From assembly GCF_000931445.1 (NCBI RefSeq), contig NZ_CP010849.1, forward strand, positions 1,550,001-1,614,000: DNA of 64,000 bases, in the 5' to 3' direction. The notes beneath the pieces are model-generated. The model worked only from the letters and a program-made list of their open reading frames with translations. It searched no databases and was not told where the DNA came from. This DNA is from Streptomyces cyaneogriseus subsp. noncyanogenus. Its GTDB lineage: Bacteria > Actinomycetota > Actinomycetes > Streptomycetales > Streptomycetaceae. The position numbers and the translations under genes are program-made. Of the stretch, positions 26,819-42,195 are shown piece by piece; positions within the stretch are counted from its first letter, which is position 1, and each line of letters starts with the position of its first letter.

Positions 26819-28237
26819 TCAGCCGGTCCGCCGCACCAGCGCCAGGTACATCGCGTCGGTCCCGTGCAGATGCGGCCACAGCTGGACGTCGGGCCCGTCG
26901 CCCAGGTCCGGTACGCCGGGCAGCAGCGGTCGGGCGTCCAGGAGTTCGGCCCCGGGGTGCTGCTTGAGCACGTCGGCGACGACGGCCCGGGTCTCGGCCA
27001 GATGCGGCGAGCAGGTCGCGTACCCGACGACGCCGCCGACCCGCACCGACTCCAGGGCCGTCCGCAGCAGCCCCCGCTGGAGCGGCGCGAAGGAGTCCAG
27101 GTCCTCCGGGCGGCGCCGCCACCGCGCCTCGGGCCTGCGGCGCAGGGCGCCCAGTCCGGTGCACGGCACGTCCACCAGCACCCGGTCGAAGGTGCCGGGC
27201 CGCCACGCCGGCCGGGTCCCGTCGGCGGCGATCACCTGGTACGGGCCCGGGTTGCCCGCCAGGGCCCGGGCCACCAGACCCGCACGGTGCGGCTGCTTCT
27301 CGGAGGCCAGCAGCACGGCGCCCCGCTCGGCGGCGAGCGCGCCCAGCAGCGCGGCCTTGCCGCCGGGCCCCGCGCACCCGTCCAGCCAGAACCGGTCGGA
27401 ACCCTCCACGGGCGCGTGGGCCAGCGCCAGCGCGACGAGCTGGCTGCCCTCGTCCTGCACGCCCGCCCGGCCCTCCCGCACGGCCGGCACGGCACCGGGC
27501 TCGCCGCCCTCGGTCAGCCGCACCGCGTACGGCGACCAGCGCCCGGGCACGGCGGCCTCCTCGCCCAGGAGTTCCTCGGCGGTGGCCCGCCCCGGCCGGG
27601 CGACCAGCGTCACCTCGGGCCGCTCGTTGTCGGCGGCCAGCAGCTCCTCGATGCCGGCCCGCCCGCCGCCGAGGGAGTCCCACAGCGCGGAGACCACCCA
27701 GCGCGGGTGCGAGTGCACGACGGCGAGATGGTCCTCGGGGTCCTCGTCGTAGGGCGGCGCGACCCGCGCCAGCCACCCGTCGAGGTCGTCCTGGGCGATC
27801 TTGCGCAGCACGGCGTTGACGAACTTGGCCCGCCCGTCGCCGAGGACGACCCGGGCCAGCTCCACGGAGGCCGACACGGCGGCGTGGGTCGGGATCCGCG
27901 TCCCGAGGAGCTGGTGCGCGCCGAGGCTCAGCACGTCGAGGACGGGCGGGTCCACCTCCCGCAGCGGCCGGTCGACACAGGCGGCGATGACGGCGTCGTA
28001 CGTCCCCTGCCGCCGCAGCGTCCCGTAGACCAGCTCGGTCGCCAGGGCCGCGTCCCGGGCGTCGAAGTCGCCCTTGTCGCGCGCCTTGCGCAGCAGCGGC
28101 GGCAGGACGAGGTTGGCGTAGGCGTCCCGCTCGTCCACCGCCCGCAGCGCCTCGAAGGCGAGGATGCGGACGGGGTCCTTCTGGGGCCGGCGGTAGGGCT
28201 TGCCCGGCTTGCGGGGCCGACGGGAGGTGTCGCTCAC
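26819..28237 (-). CDS. rsmB: 16S rRNA (cytosine-967-C5)-methyltransferase
   Basis: 472 residues. An N-terminal NusB-like RNA-binding domain (about 22-165: [20 protein letters not shown]) precedes a SAM methyltransferase domain (about 260-470). The latter has [17 protein letters not shown] for SAM binding, [20 protein letters not shown] with the PC motif, and [16 protein letters not shown] with the nucleophilic Cys. It methylates C967 of 16S rRNA. The GTG start gives [13 protein letters not shown], a basic leader. It follows fmt by 79 bases, matching the common fmt-rsmB linkage. Confidence 0.95.
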   Translation of the reverse strand: MSDTSRRPRKPGKPYRRPQKDPVRILAFEALRAVDERDAYANLVLPPLLRKARDKGDFDARDAALATELVYGTLRRQGTYDAVIAACVDRPLREVDPPVLDVLSLGAHQLLGTRIPTHAAVSASVELARVVLGDGRAKFVNAVLRKIAQDDLDGWLARVAPPYDEDPEDHLAVVHSHPRWVVSALWDSLGGGRAGIEELLAADNERPEVTLVARPGRATAEELLGEEAAVPGRWSPYAVRLTEGGEPGAVPAVREGRAGVQDEGSQLVALALAHAPVEGSDRFWLDGCAGPGGKAALLGALAAERGAVLLASEKQPHRAGLVARALAGNPGPYQVIAADGTRPAWRPGTFDRVLVDVPCTGLGALRRRPEARWRRRPEDLDSFAPLQRGLLRTALESVRVGGVVGYATCSPHLAETRAVVADVLKQHPGAELLDARPLLPGVPDLGDGPDVQLWPHLHGTDAMYLALVRRTG

Positions 28238-28316
28238 GAAAAAGGTGCTCCGGTGATGGGGTGACGTGGTGCTTTTCAGCCTACGTCGCCGGGCGCGGGG
28301 CGGTGACGGGCCCCGG

Positions 28317-29249
28317 TCACCGCCCGAGGACCTCCCCCTCGGCGATCCGCGCCCCGCGCGCCCAGTCCGCCGCTTTCATCGGCTTCTTGCCCTGGGCCTG
28401 CACCCAGAGCAGTTCCACGGCGTGGGAGCCGGTGCCGACGTACACGTCGTTCTTGCCGGCCGCCAGCAGGCCCGGGGCGAGGTCCGTGCGGTCCGGGGCG
28501 AGGGCGAGCTGGATGAGCTTGAGCCGCTCACCGCGGAAGGTGGTCCAGGCGCCCGGCGCGGGGGTGCAGCCGCGTACGACCCGGTCGACCCGCAGGGCGG
28601 GCGCCTTCCAGTCGACGCGGGCGTCCTCGACGGTGACCTTGGGGGCGAGGCTGACGCCCTCGGCCGGCTGCGGTACGGCCTTCAGGGTGCCGTCCTCGAT
28701 GCCGTCCATGGTCGCGGCGAGCAGCCCGGCACCGGCGAAGGCGAGGCGGGTGAGCAGGTCGCCGCTGGTGTCGGTGGGCCGGACGGTCTCGGTGAGGGTG
28801 CCGTACACGGGCCCGGAGTCGAGCCCTTCCTCGATGAGGAAGGTGGACGCGCCGGTGATCTCGTCCCCCGCCATGATGGCGTGCTGCACGGGCGCGGCGC
28901 CCCGCCAGGCGGGCAGCAGCGAGAAGTGCAGGTTGACCCAGCCGTGGGCGGGGATGTCGAGGGCGGCCTTCGGCAGCAGGGCGCCGTAGGCGACGACGGG
29001 ACAGCAGTCGGGCGCGATCTCGCGCAGCCGCTCCAGGAACTCGGGGTCCCGGGGCTTGGCGGGCTTCAGCACCTCGATCCCGGCCTCCTCGGCCCGCTCG
29101 GCCACGGGGGACGCGACCAGCCTGCGCCCGCGCCCGGCCGGCGCGTCGGGCCGCGTGACGACGGCGGCCACCTCGTGCCGACCGGAGGCGAGCAGGGCGT
29201 CCAGGGCGGGAACGGCGACCTCGGGGGTACCGGCGAAGACCAGCTTCAT
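28317..29249 (-). CDS. fmt: Methionyl-tRNA formyltransferase
   Basis: 310 residues. [20 protein letters not shown] is the classic N terminus. The hydrolase-fold motif reads [20 protein letters not shown], with the catalytic Asn-His-Asp set completed at [11 protein letters not shown]. The C-terminal tRNA-binding domain starts near residue 205. It formylates initiator Met-tRNA for translation initiation. The ATG at 29247-29249 is the only start agreeing with the family. The promoter region is the divergent gap shared with the HTH gene. Confidence 0.97.
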   Translation of the reverse strand: MKLVFAGTPEVAVPALDALLASGRHEVAAVVTRPDAPAGRGRRLVASPVAERAEEAGIEVLKPAKPRDPEFLERLREIAPDCCPVVAYGALLPKAALDIPAHGWVNLHFSLLPAWRGAAPVQHAIMAGDEITGASTFLIEEGLDSGPVYGTLTETVRPTDTSGDLLTRLAFAGAGLLAATMDGIEDGTLKAVPQPAEGVSLAPKVTVEDARVDWKAPALRVDRVVRGCTPAPGAWTTFRGERLKLIQLALAPDRTDLAPGLLAAGKNDVYVGTGSHAVELLWVQAQGKKPMKAADWARGARIAEGEVLGR

Positions 29250-29509
29250 GGGTGGGCACGGGCCTCTCGGGCGGGGTGGTGTGCGAGCAGCGCACAAGTC
29301 TATGGGGCGCGTTCCGGCCGCCACGACCGGACGGCCGCCCTCGGCGGACACTCCCCCACGGGCGGGCCCCGCCCCGCCCGGCCGGAAAGGGACGGTGCGC
29401 GGGCGGCCGGGGGAACTCCGAGGCCGGGGGCCGAGGCGCGCATCCCCCCGGAGGGCGTACGCACACGCTCCCACGCCCCCAGACCGTGACCCGGGGCGCG
29501 CGTCGGCGT

Positions 29510-30157
<648 letters not shown>

Positions 30158-30223
30158 CACACACCCCCGCTCACCCACCCCTCCCGGCGCGCACCGGGAG
30201 GGCGGCGCACGGCCACGGGCTTC

Positions 30224-32374
30224 TCACCCGATGTCGGGCGGATCGATCCGCACCCGCACCGCCTCGCCGTTCCCCCGCGCCATCCGTGCCGCCTGGGCGG
30301 CCTTCAGCGCCCCGGCCAGCGCCGCGCCACTGCCCGGCGGCACCCGGATCAGCGCACGCTCCCAGTGCTCGCCCGGGGGCGGCGCACCGGGCCGCCGCGG
30401 GCGCCCCGCGGCCGTGACGGGCAGCGGCACCGGCCCCAGCACCTCGGCCGTGCGCGGCAGGTCCACCGTATGGAGAAAATCGGCCACGGCCTCGCCGCTC
30501 CCCGACACGGCCGCCATCCGCGACACCGGCGGAAAACCCAGTTCCGCCCGCTCGGCCAGCTCCCGCACGGCATGGCCGACCGGATCCCAGCGCACCAGCG
30601 CCTGCACCGGCCGCAGGGTCGGCTCGGCGACCACGACGACCGTCCCGCCCTCCGACTGAGGCCGGACCAGCGCGGCGCTCGCCATCCACCGGCGCAGCGC
30701 GTCCTCCCCCGCCCGCAGATCGGGCCGCGCGAGCATGGCCCAGCCGTCCAGCAGCAGCGCCGCCGCGTAGCCGCCCTCGGCGACGGGCTCGGCGCCCGGC
30801 GTGCTCACGACCAGCGCGGGTGTCCCCGGCACCGTGTCGAGGACGTGCTCGCGCCCCGAGGTCCGCACCGGTACGGCGGGGAAGGCCCGCCCCAGTTCCT
30901 CGGCGGTCCGCCGCGCCCCGACGACCTGCGCCCGCAACCGGAACGACCCGCACTCCGCGCAGTGCCAGCCGCCCTCCTCGCGCCCGCACCACCCGCAGCG
31001 CACCTCGCTGCGCGACTCCTGCGCCTCCAGCGGCCCGGAGCAGTGCCGGCAGCGGGCCGGCGCCCGGCAGGCCGCACACGCCATCCGCGGCACATAGCCC
31101 CGCCGGGGCACCTGGACGAGCACCGGCCCGTGCCGCAGGCCCTCCCTGGCGGCCTGCCAGGCCAGGGTCGGCAGCCGGGCGGCCCGGGCGGCCTCGTCGC
31201 GGGCCAGGTCCGCGTCCCCCACGGTCCGCACCAGCGGGGCGGCGGCCCGGACCTGCTCGCGGGCGGCGACCAGCGGCCGGGCCCAGCCGGTCTCCACGAG
31301 CTGCGCCGCCTCGACCGTGCACGCGACGCCGCCCAGCAGGAAGCCGCACTTGTCGTGGGCGGCCCGCAGCAACAGGACCTCACGGGCGTGGGGCTGCGGG
31401 GCGTGCGGTTCGCTGTGGCTGTCGTCGCCGTCGTCCCACAGGGCGACCAGCCCCAGGTCCCGCACCGGGGCGAACATGGCCGCGCGGGTCCCCACGACGG
31501 CCCGTACGGACCCCCGCCGCACCGCCAGCCACTGCGCGTACCGCTTCTCCGGCCCGGCATCGGCGGTCAGCACCGCGTGCCGCCCCTCCCCCAGCAGCGA
31601 GGTCAGCGCGGCGTCCACCCGTGCCACCGCCCGGCCGTCCGGCAGCACGACCAGCGCGCCGCGCCCGGAGGCGAGCGTGGCCGCCACGGCCCGCGCCAGC
31701 TCCTCGCTCCACCCGGGCCCGGGCAGCGCGTTCCACACGGCGCGCGGCGCGCCGCCGGCCGCCAGGGACTCCAGGAACGCGGCCCCCCGCTCGTACCGGC
31801 TCCAGGATCCCGGCGCGGGCGGCGCGGGCGGCGGGAGCGGCGCGGGCGAGGGCCGCCGCTCGGCCCGGGCGTTGCGCGGCGGCACGGCGAGTTGCAGCAC
31901 ATCGGCGAGACTGCCCGCGTACCGGTCGGCGACGGCCCTGGCGAGCCCCAGCAGTTCCTCGTCGAGCACCCGCTCCGGCGACACGACCTGGGCGAGCGCG
32001 GCCAGCGGGCCGGAGTAGTCGGACTCGGCGCGGCGCTCGATGAGAAAACCGTCGATCAGGCCGCCGCCCTCGCGGCGCCCTTCGCGGACCCGGTGCCGAC
32101 CGGCTCCGAACCGCACTCGCACCCGCACCCCGGGCTGTGCCTCGGCGTCCAGTTCCTCGGGGACCGCGTAGTCGAAGTACCGGTCGAGATGGAGCACGCC
32201 CTTGTCGACCAGGACCCGGGCGACGGGCAGTTCCTTGGCGAGCGCCGCCCCCCGCCAGGTGCGCGGCTTGGCCCGCGGTGCGTTCGCCCGGCGCACGCTC
32301 TCCCGGATGAGCGCGAGCTGCTCGGGCGGCGCACCCTCTGCCCCGCCCTTCGCCTGTCCGTTCTCGCTGCTCAC
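30224..32374 (-). CDS. priA: Primosomal protein PriA-like, probably without helicase activity
   Basis: 716 residues. The N-terminal 3'-DNA-binding domain begins LPVARVLVDKGVLHLDRYFDYAVPEELD. The central zinc-binding cysteine cluster is retained (CAACRAPARCRHCSG, then CGWCG and CAECG). The Walker A of PriA helicases (GxTGSGKT) is not present; the matching region reads GPGWSEELARAVAATLASGRG, and the DEAH box position reads LWDDGDDSH. Actinobacterial PriA proteins are known to be degenerate in this way. The role in replication restart is inferred. I chose GTG at 32372-32374. Confidence 0.9.
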   Translation of the reverse strand: MSSENGQAKGGAEGAPPEQLALIRESVRRANAPRAKPRTWRGAALAKELPVARVLVDKGVLHLDRYFDYAVPEELDAEAQPGVRVRVRFGAGRHRVREGRREGGGLIDGFLIERRAESDYSGPLAALAQVVSPERVLDEELLGLARAVADRYAGSLADVLQLAVPPRNARAERRPSPAPLPPPAPPAPGSWSRYERGAAFLESLAAGGAPRAVWNALPGPGWSEELARAVAATLASGRGALVVLPDGRAVARVDAALTSLLGEGRHAVLTADAGPEKRYAQWLAVRRGSVRAVVGTRAAMFAPVRDLGLVALWDDGDDSHSEPHAPQPHAREVLLLRAAHDKCGFLLGGVACTVEAAQLVETGWARPLVAAREQVRAAAPLVRTVGDADLARDEAARAARLPTLAWQAAREGLRHGPVLVQVPRRGYVPRMACAACRAPARCRHCSGPLEAQESRSEVRCGWCGREEGGWHCAECGSFRLRAQVVGARRTAEELGRAFPAVPVRTSGREHVLDTVPGTPALVVSTPGAEPVAEGGYAAALLLDGWAMLARPDLRAGEDALRRWMASAALVRPQSEGGTVVVVAEPTLRPVQALVRWDPVGHAVRELAERAELGFPPVSRMAAVSGSGEAVADFLHTVDLPRTAEVLGPVPLPVTAAGRPRRPGAPPPGEHWERALIRVPPGSGAALAGALKAAQAARMARGNGEAVRVRIDPPDIG

Positions 32375-32545
32375 GCTTGCATTCTTACCAAAGCCCACCG
32401 ACAACCGGAGGCGGGCCCGCGGCCCCTTGGGGGGCCGGCGTTTCCGTGCCTCGGGCCGGGCACGCCGAGGCCCGGCGCCCCCGCGGGGGACACCGGGCCT
32501 CGGTGGGCGCCGTCCGGCGCCGTGGATCTCACCGCGCCTCGCGGT

Positions 32546-33754
<1,209 letters not shown>

Positions 33755-33924
33755 AACGCTCCCTGGGGTTGCAGCGGCTGCTGGCTGATCATGGGCGGAC
33801 GAAGCGGGGAGCTGCACCCGGCGACGTCCTTGAACAGTTTATCGGTCGCACTCGGCCGTGGGCCCACCTGTCTCGCCTCTCGGGCGCGCTGTGACCTGCG
33901 GCACGGGCATTCTGCCCAAGCCGA

Positions 33925-33944
33925 GCGCCCTTGGCCAGGGGCGC
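33925..33944 (-). terminator. Hairpin after coaBC
   Basis: GCGCCC pairs with GGGCGC around an eight-base loop (TTGGCCAG), about 50 bases past the coaBC stop. A second small hairpin, GGGCA/TGCCC with loop TTC, lies at 33905-33917. Together they may separate coaBC from metK. Confidence 0.45.
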
Positions 33945-33991
33945 CACGCCCGGATGCGCGGCGCTCGGGTGAGCCGGCGGACGGCGCGGAC

Positions 33992-35194
33992 TCAGCGGAA
34001 CCGGTCCGCCACCAGGTCCCACACGGTCTCGGCCAGCGCTTCCTTCGGTCCGTGCGGGACGGGGGTCTCGCTGCCGTCGGCACCGAGCACCACGGCCTCG
34101 TTCTCCTCGGCGCCGAAGGTCTTGCGCTCCCCCACCTCGTTGACCACGAGCAGGTCGCACCCCTTCCGCTTCAGCTTCGCCCGGCCGTTGGCCAGCACGT
34201 CGTCCGTCTCGGCGGCGAAACCGACGACCACCTGGCCGGGGCGGGCCCGGCCGGCCGCGACCTCCGCGAGGATGTCGGGATTGCGCACCAGGGCGATGGG
34301 CTCGGGGTCCTGGTCGTCCTTCTTCTTGATCTTCCCGGCCGCGTACACCGCCGGGCGGAAGTCGGCGACCGCCGCGGCCATGACCACCGCGTCGGCGCCG
34401 GCCGCCGCGCGCAGCACCGCCTCGCGCAGCTCCACGGCCGTGCCCACCCGGACGACGTCGACGCCGGCCGGGTCCGGCAGGGCGGTGTTCGCCGCGATCA
34501 GCGTGACGCGGGCGCCGCGCGCGGCGGCCGTGCGGGCGAGGGCGTAGCCCTGCTTGCCCGAGGAGCGGTTGCCGAGGAAGCGGACCGGGTCCAGGGGCTC
34601 GCGGGTGCCGCCCGCGCTGACGACGACGTGACGGCCGGCGAGATCGGGCTCGGTCACCCCCCGGGCCAGCACCCGGCGGCAGAGCTCGAAGATCTCCACC
34701 GGGTCCGGGAAGCGCCCCTTGCCGGTGTCGACGCCGGTGAGGCGGCCGACGGCGGGCTCGACGACCACCGCGCCGCGGCGGCGCAGCGTCGCCACGTTCT
34801 CCTGGGTGGCCGGGTGCTCCCACATCTCGGTGTGCATGGCGGGCGCGAAGACGACCGGGCAGCGGGCGGTGAGCAGGGTGTTGGTCAGGAGGTCGTCGGC
34901 CAGGCCGTGGGCCGCCTTGGCGAGCAGGTCCGCGGTGGCCGGGGCGACGACGACCAGATCGGCCTGCTGCCCGATCCGCACGTGCGGCACCTCGTGGACG
35001 TCGTCCCACACCTCGGTGGAGACGGGGTGGCCGGACAGGGCCGACCAGGTGGCCGCGCCGACGAAGTGCAGCGCCGAGGCGGTGGGGACGACACGGACGT
35101 CGTGTCCCGACTCCGTCAGCCGGCGCAGCAGCTCACACGCCTTGTACGCGGCGATGCCACCGCTGACCCCCAGGACCACCTTGGGCTTGTCCAC
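33992..35194 (-). CDS. coaBC: Bifunctional phosphopantothenoylcysteine decarboxylase / phosphopantothenate-cysteine ligase
   Basis: 400 residues. The N-terminal CoaC flavoprotein domain (1 to about 180) has VVLGVSGGIAAYKACELLRR and the PAMHTEMWEHPATQENVATL motif. The C-terminal CoaB domain (about 190-400) has VVSAGGTREPLDPVRFLGNR, SSGKQGYALA and the acyl-phosphate region MAAAVADFRP. It converts 4'-phosphopantothenate to phosphopantetheine on the way to coenzyme A. I chose GTG 35192-35194 (MDKPKVVLG), with GGGGAA just upstream; longer starts would add an unrelated leader. Confidence 0.96.
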   Translation of the reverse strand: MDKPKVVLGVSGGIAAYKACELLRRLTESGHDVRVVPTASALHFVGAATWSALSGHPVSTEVWDDVHEVPHVRIGQQADLVVVAPATADLLAKAAHGLADDLLTNTLLTARCPVVFAPAMHTEMWEHPATQENVATLRRRGAVVVEPAVGRLTGVDTGKGRFPDPVEIFELCRRVLARGVTEPDLAGRHVVVSAGGTREPLDPVRFLGNRSSGKQGYALARTAAARGARVTLIAANTALPDPAGVDVVRVGTAVELREAVLRAAAGADAVVMAAAVADFRPAVYAAGKIKKKDDQDPEPIALVRNPDILAEVAAGRARPGQVVVGFAAETDDVLANGRAKLKRKGCDLLVVNEVGERKTFGAEENEAVVLGADGSETPVPHGPKEALAETVWDLVADRFR

Positions 35195-35245
35195 CGTCTT
35201 CCCCGCTCTCCCCGAACCTCGGACTTCGTACATCCCCATGACACA

Positions 35246-35300
35246 CCACAGGCCCGGCAGGGGCGCTGCCGGGCCTGTGGAAAAGTCAGCTTCAGGCTGA
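35246..35300 (-). terminator. Double hairpin terminator after rpoZ
   Basis: Reading the minus strand from rpoZ, TCAGC and GCTGA form a short stem around CTGAA, followed by CTTTT. Next comes a 15-bp perfect stem (CCACAGGCCCGGCAG with CTGCCGGGCCTGTGG, loop of five). The second ends about 50 bases before the coaBC start. This should reduce transcription from gmk-rpoZ into coaBC. Confidence 0.75.
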
Positions 35301-35305
35301 AAATA

Positions 35306-35578
35306 CTACTGACCGGGACCCTCGACGGCCTCGGAGGTCAGCAGTCCCGCGTTGATCTCGCGCAGGGCGATCGAGAGCGGCTTCTCGTGGACGTGGGTGT
35401 CGACGAGAGGACCGACGTACTCGAGGAGACCCTCGCCGAGCTGCGAGTAGTACGCGTTGATCTGGCGGGCACGCTTGGCCGCGTAGATCACGAGGCTGTA
35501 CTTCGAGTCCGTGGCCTCGAGGAGCTCGTCGATCGGCGGGTTGATGATGCCCTCGGGCGCGGAGATGGAAGAGGACAC
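35306..35578 (-). CDS. rpoZ: DNA-directed RNA polymerase omega subunit
   Basis: 90 residues. [20 protein letters not shown] and [20 protein letters not shown] are the conserved omega helices. Omega helps fold and assemble beta-prime. The GTG start follows GGAAGG at about six bases. It lies 51 bases after gmk, the standard bacterial gmk-rpoZ pairing. Confidence 0.96.
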   Translation of the reverse strand: MSSSISAPEGIINPPIDELLEATDSKYSLVIYAAKRARQINAYYSQLGEGLLEYVGPLVDTHVHEKPLSIALREINAGLLTSEAVEGPGQ

Positions 35579-35629
35579 GCTCTACCTTCCGATGGATGGG
35601 AAAGAATCAGTCAGCGTGATCCGTCACGA

Positions 35630-36187
35630 TCACACAACGTCCATCAAGGCTAGCAGCTCGCTCGCCACGTCCTCGACGGAGGTGTTGACCAGGGTCACGT
35701 CGAACTCCGGCTCGGCGGCCAGCTCCACCTTGGCCGCCTGCAGACGGCGCTCGATCACCTCGGGCGCCTCGGTGCCCCGGCCGGTGAGCCTGCGCACCAG
35801 CTCCTCCCAGGAGGGAGGGGCCAGGAACACGAGCTGGGCCTCGGCCATGGAGGCGCGCACCTGGCGGGCGCCCTGAAGGTCGATCTCCAGGAGGACCGGA
35901 ACACCGGCCTCCAGGTGCTCCTGGACGGCCGCGCGCGGAGTGCCGTAGCGGTTGCCGGCGAATTCGGCCCACTCCAGCAGCTCACCGTTGGCGATCAGCT
36001 TGTCCATCTCGTCGTCGGTGACGAAGAAGTAGTGGACCCCGTGCTGCTCACCCGGGCGGGGCTTGCGGGTCGTCGCCGACACCGAGAGCCAGACCTCGGG
36101 GTGTTCCTTGCGCATATGGGCGACGACCGTGCTCTTGCCGACCCCGGAGGGGCCGGAGAGCACGGTCAGCCGCGGACGTTCACTCAT
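35630..36187 (-). CDS. gmk: Guanylate kinase
   Basis: 185 residues: P-loop [15 protein letters not shown], the GMP-binding [21 protein letters not shown], and [13 protein letters not shown]. It phosphorylates GMP to GDP. It lies between sihF and rpoZ; the sihF-gmk gap is 37 bases, so the three are probably co-transcribed. Confidence 0.97.
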   Translation of the reverse strand: MSERPRLTVLSGPSGVGKSTVVAHMRKEHPEVWLSVSATTRKPRPGEQHGVHYFFVTDDEMDKLIANGELLEWAEFAGNRYGTPRAAVQEHLEAGVPVLLEIDLQGARQVRASMAEAQLVFLAPPSWEELVRRLTGRGTEAPEVIERRLQAAKVELAAEPEFDVTLVNTSVEDVASELLALMDVV

Positions 36188-36224
36188 GCAGCGATTATTC
36201 CAGCTATCCCGGAGTGGTCCTCAC

Positions 36225-36548
36225 TCAGTTGCCGGTGCTGCCGAACTCGCGCTCGAGAGAGGCGATCTGGTTGGAGCCGAGACCACGCACGCGGCGGCTC
36301 TCGGAGATGCCGAGTCGCTCCATGATCTGCTTGGCGCGGACCTTGCCCACGCCCGGCAGGGACTCCAGGAGGGCGGAGACCTTCATCTTGCCGATGACCT
36401 CGTTCTCCTGGCCCTGCTTGATGACCTCGTGCAGGGAGGCGCCGGAGTGCTTGAGTCGATTCTTGACCTCGGCCCGCTCCCGGCGAGCCGCGGCGGCCTT
36501 TTCGAGCGCGGCTGCGCGCTGTTCAGGGGTAAGGGGCGGAAGAGCCAC
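36225..36548 (-). CDS. sihF: Actinobacterial integration host factor sIHF (mIHF family)
   Basis: 107 residues, basic, matching the streptomycete sIHF: MALPPLTPEQRAAALEKAAA and a helix-two-turn-helix core LLESLPGVGKVRAKQIMERL. Despite its name it is unrelated in fold to proteobacterial IHF. It binds DNA with little sequence preference, affects supercoiling, and influences sporulation and antibiotic production. The GTG start follows GAGGTGA. It sits directly before gmk, as in other actinobacteria. Confidence 0.96.
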   Translation of the reverse strand: MALPPLTPEQRAAALEKAAAARRERAEVKNRLKHSGASLHEVIKQGQENEVIGKMKVSALLESLPGVGKVRAKQIMERLGISESRRVRGLGSNQIASLEREFGSTGN

Positions 36549-36691
36549 GCCTACGTCACCTCGGATGTCGAACTTGTCGGATACGGACCGGTGAGGAACC
36601 TAGTCGCCCCACACCTGGGGAGCCACGAGCAACACGCTTGCCCGTTCTCCCCCACTGCCTCGAGGGCGTGGGAGGTGGCCCCACTCGTCGG

Positions 36692-36720
36692 AGACTAGCG
36701 GGCAAGTCCGCCAGAGTCAG
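36692..36720 (-). promoter_or_regulatory. Candidate sihF promoter
   Basis: On the minus strand, CTGACT (36715-36720) and TAGTCT (36692-36697) are separated by 17 bases, about 145 bases before the sihF start. This would leave a long leader. A sigma-70-like promoter is plausible but unproven. Confidence 0.35.
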
Positions 36721-36736
36721 CGAGAACAGCGGAAAA

Positions 36737-36760
36737 GTCCTGGTCAGCCTCCGTCAGGAC
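36737..36760 (-). terminator. Hairpin with T-run in the pyrF-sihF gap
   Basis: On the minus strand, GTCCTG and CAGGAC pair around a 12-base loop and are followed directly by TTTT. It is a plausible second terminator for the pyr operon. Confidence 0.5.
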
Positions 36761-36827
36761 GGACATTTAGGACATATTCCCTCGGATTTGAGAATGGATC
36801 CAGACTCAAGTCCGTCCCGAGTCCACT

Positions 36828-36867
36828 CGTCCGAGGGCCGCCGCCGCCCGCGCGGGGACCTCGGACG
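36828..36867 (-). terminator. Hairpin directly after pyrF
   Basis: CGTCCGAGG and CCTCGGACG form a nine-base-pair stem around a 22-base GC-rich loop, starting four bases after the pyrF stop. It ends the pyr operon before sihF. Between this and sihF lie an AT-richer stretch with a GGACAT direct repeat (36761-36775) and the candidate promoter. Confidence 0.6.
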
Positions 36868-36870
36868 GGG

Positions 36871-37715
36871 TCAGACGGAGGCGACGGCGGCCCGGATCTC
36901 CTCCGCGAACCGGTCCGCCGCCGCGCGCAGCGCCGTGACGTCGGGACCGTGACGAAGAACACCCCGGCTGACGTTCGGCACCACGTTGCCGACGGCGTCG
37001 CCGAAGACCCGGGGCAGATCGGCCGGGGTCGCCCCCTGGGCGCCGATGCCGGGCGCGAGCAGCGGGCCGTTGACGGCCAGGTCGTACGACGACAGGTCGC
37101 CGAGCGTGGCGCCGACCACCGCGCCGAAGGAGCCGAGCGGCTCCTCCCCCGCGTTCTCGGCCGCCAGGTGGGCCAGCATGGTCGCCCCTACGCTGCGCCC
37201 GTCGGCCCGCACGGCGTGCTGGACCTCGCCGCCCTCCGGGTTGGAGGTCAGCGCCAGTACGAACAGGCCCGCGCCGTTTCGCCGCGCCAGCTCGACGGCC
37301 GGCTTCAGCGAGCCGTAGCCGAGGTAGGGCGAGACGGTCAGCGCGTCCGAGAACAGCGGGGCCTCCCGGTGCAGGAAGGACTCGGCGTAGGCGGCCATGG
37401 TCGAGCCGATGTCGCCGCGCTTGGCGTCCATGACGACCAGCGCGCCGGCCTCGCGGGCCTCGCGCACCGAGGTCTCCAGGACCGCGACGCCGCGCGAGCC
37501 GAAGCGCTCGAAGAAGGCGCTCTGCGGCTTGAGGACGGCGACGTGGCCGGCCACCGCCTCGACGACCGTGCGGCTGAACCGCTCCAGGCCCGCCACGTCG
37601 TCGTTCAGGCCCCACTCGGCCAGCAGGGAGGCGTGCGGGTCGATGCCGACGCACAGCGGGCCGCGCTCGTCCATGGCGCGGCGCAGCCGCGCGCCGAAGG
37701 GCTCGGTCGTGCCGG

Positions 37716-37719
<4 letters not shown>
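36871..37719 (-). CDS. pyrF: Orotidine 5'-phosphate decarboxylase
   Basis: 282 residues of the longer (PyrF type 2) class usual in actinobacteria. The catalytic motif is [20 protein letters not shown], and the phosphate-binding end reads [11 protein letters not shown]. It makes UMP from OMP, the last step of the pathway. Its ATG overlaps the pyrD stop by four bases, and it closes the pyr operon. Confidence 0.96.
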
Positions 37720-38822
<1,103 letters not shown>

Positions 38823-38846
38823 GGTGTCCTCGGGGAGCCTCATGAC

Positions 38847-38876
38847 GAGGGGGACACCGTTTCCGGTGTCCCCCTC
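38847..38876 (-). terminator. Hairpin between carB and pyrD
   Basis: GAGGGGGACACCG and CGGTGTCCCCCTC form a perfect 13-bp stem with a four-base loop, starting 10 bases after the carB stop and ending 24 before the pyrD start. There is no T-run, so it may be a partial terminator or an mRNA-stabilising hairpin. Confidence 0.65.
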
Positions 38877-38886
38877 TCTCCGGCTG

Positions 38887-42187
<3,301 letters not shown>

Positions 42188-42195
<8 letters not shown>

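Noticed and set aside
33755..33991. SAM riboswitch before metK
   Set aside because: I looked for SAM-I and SAM-II conserved blocks in the leader and found none, only small hairpins assignable to coaBC termination.
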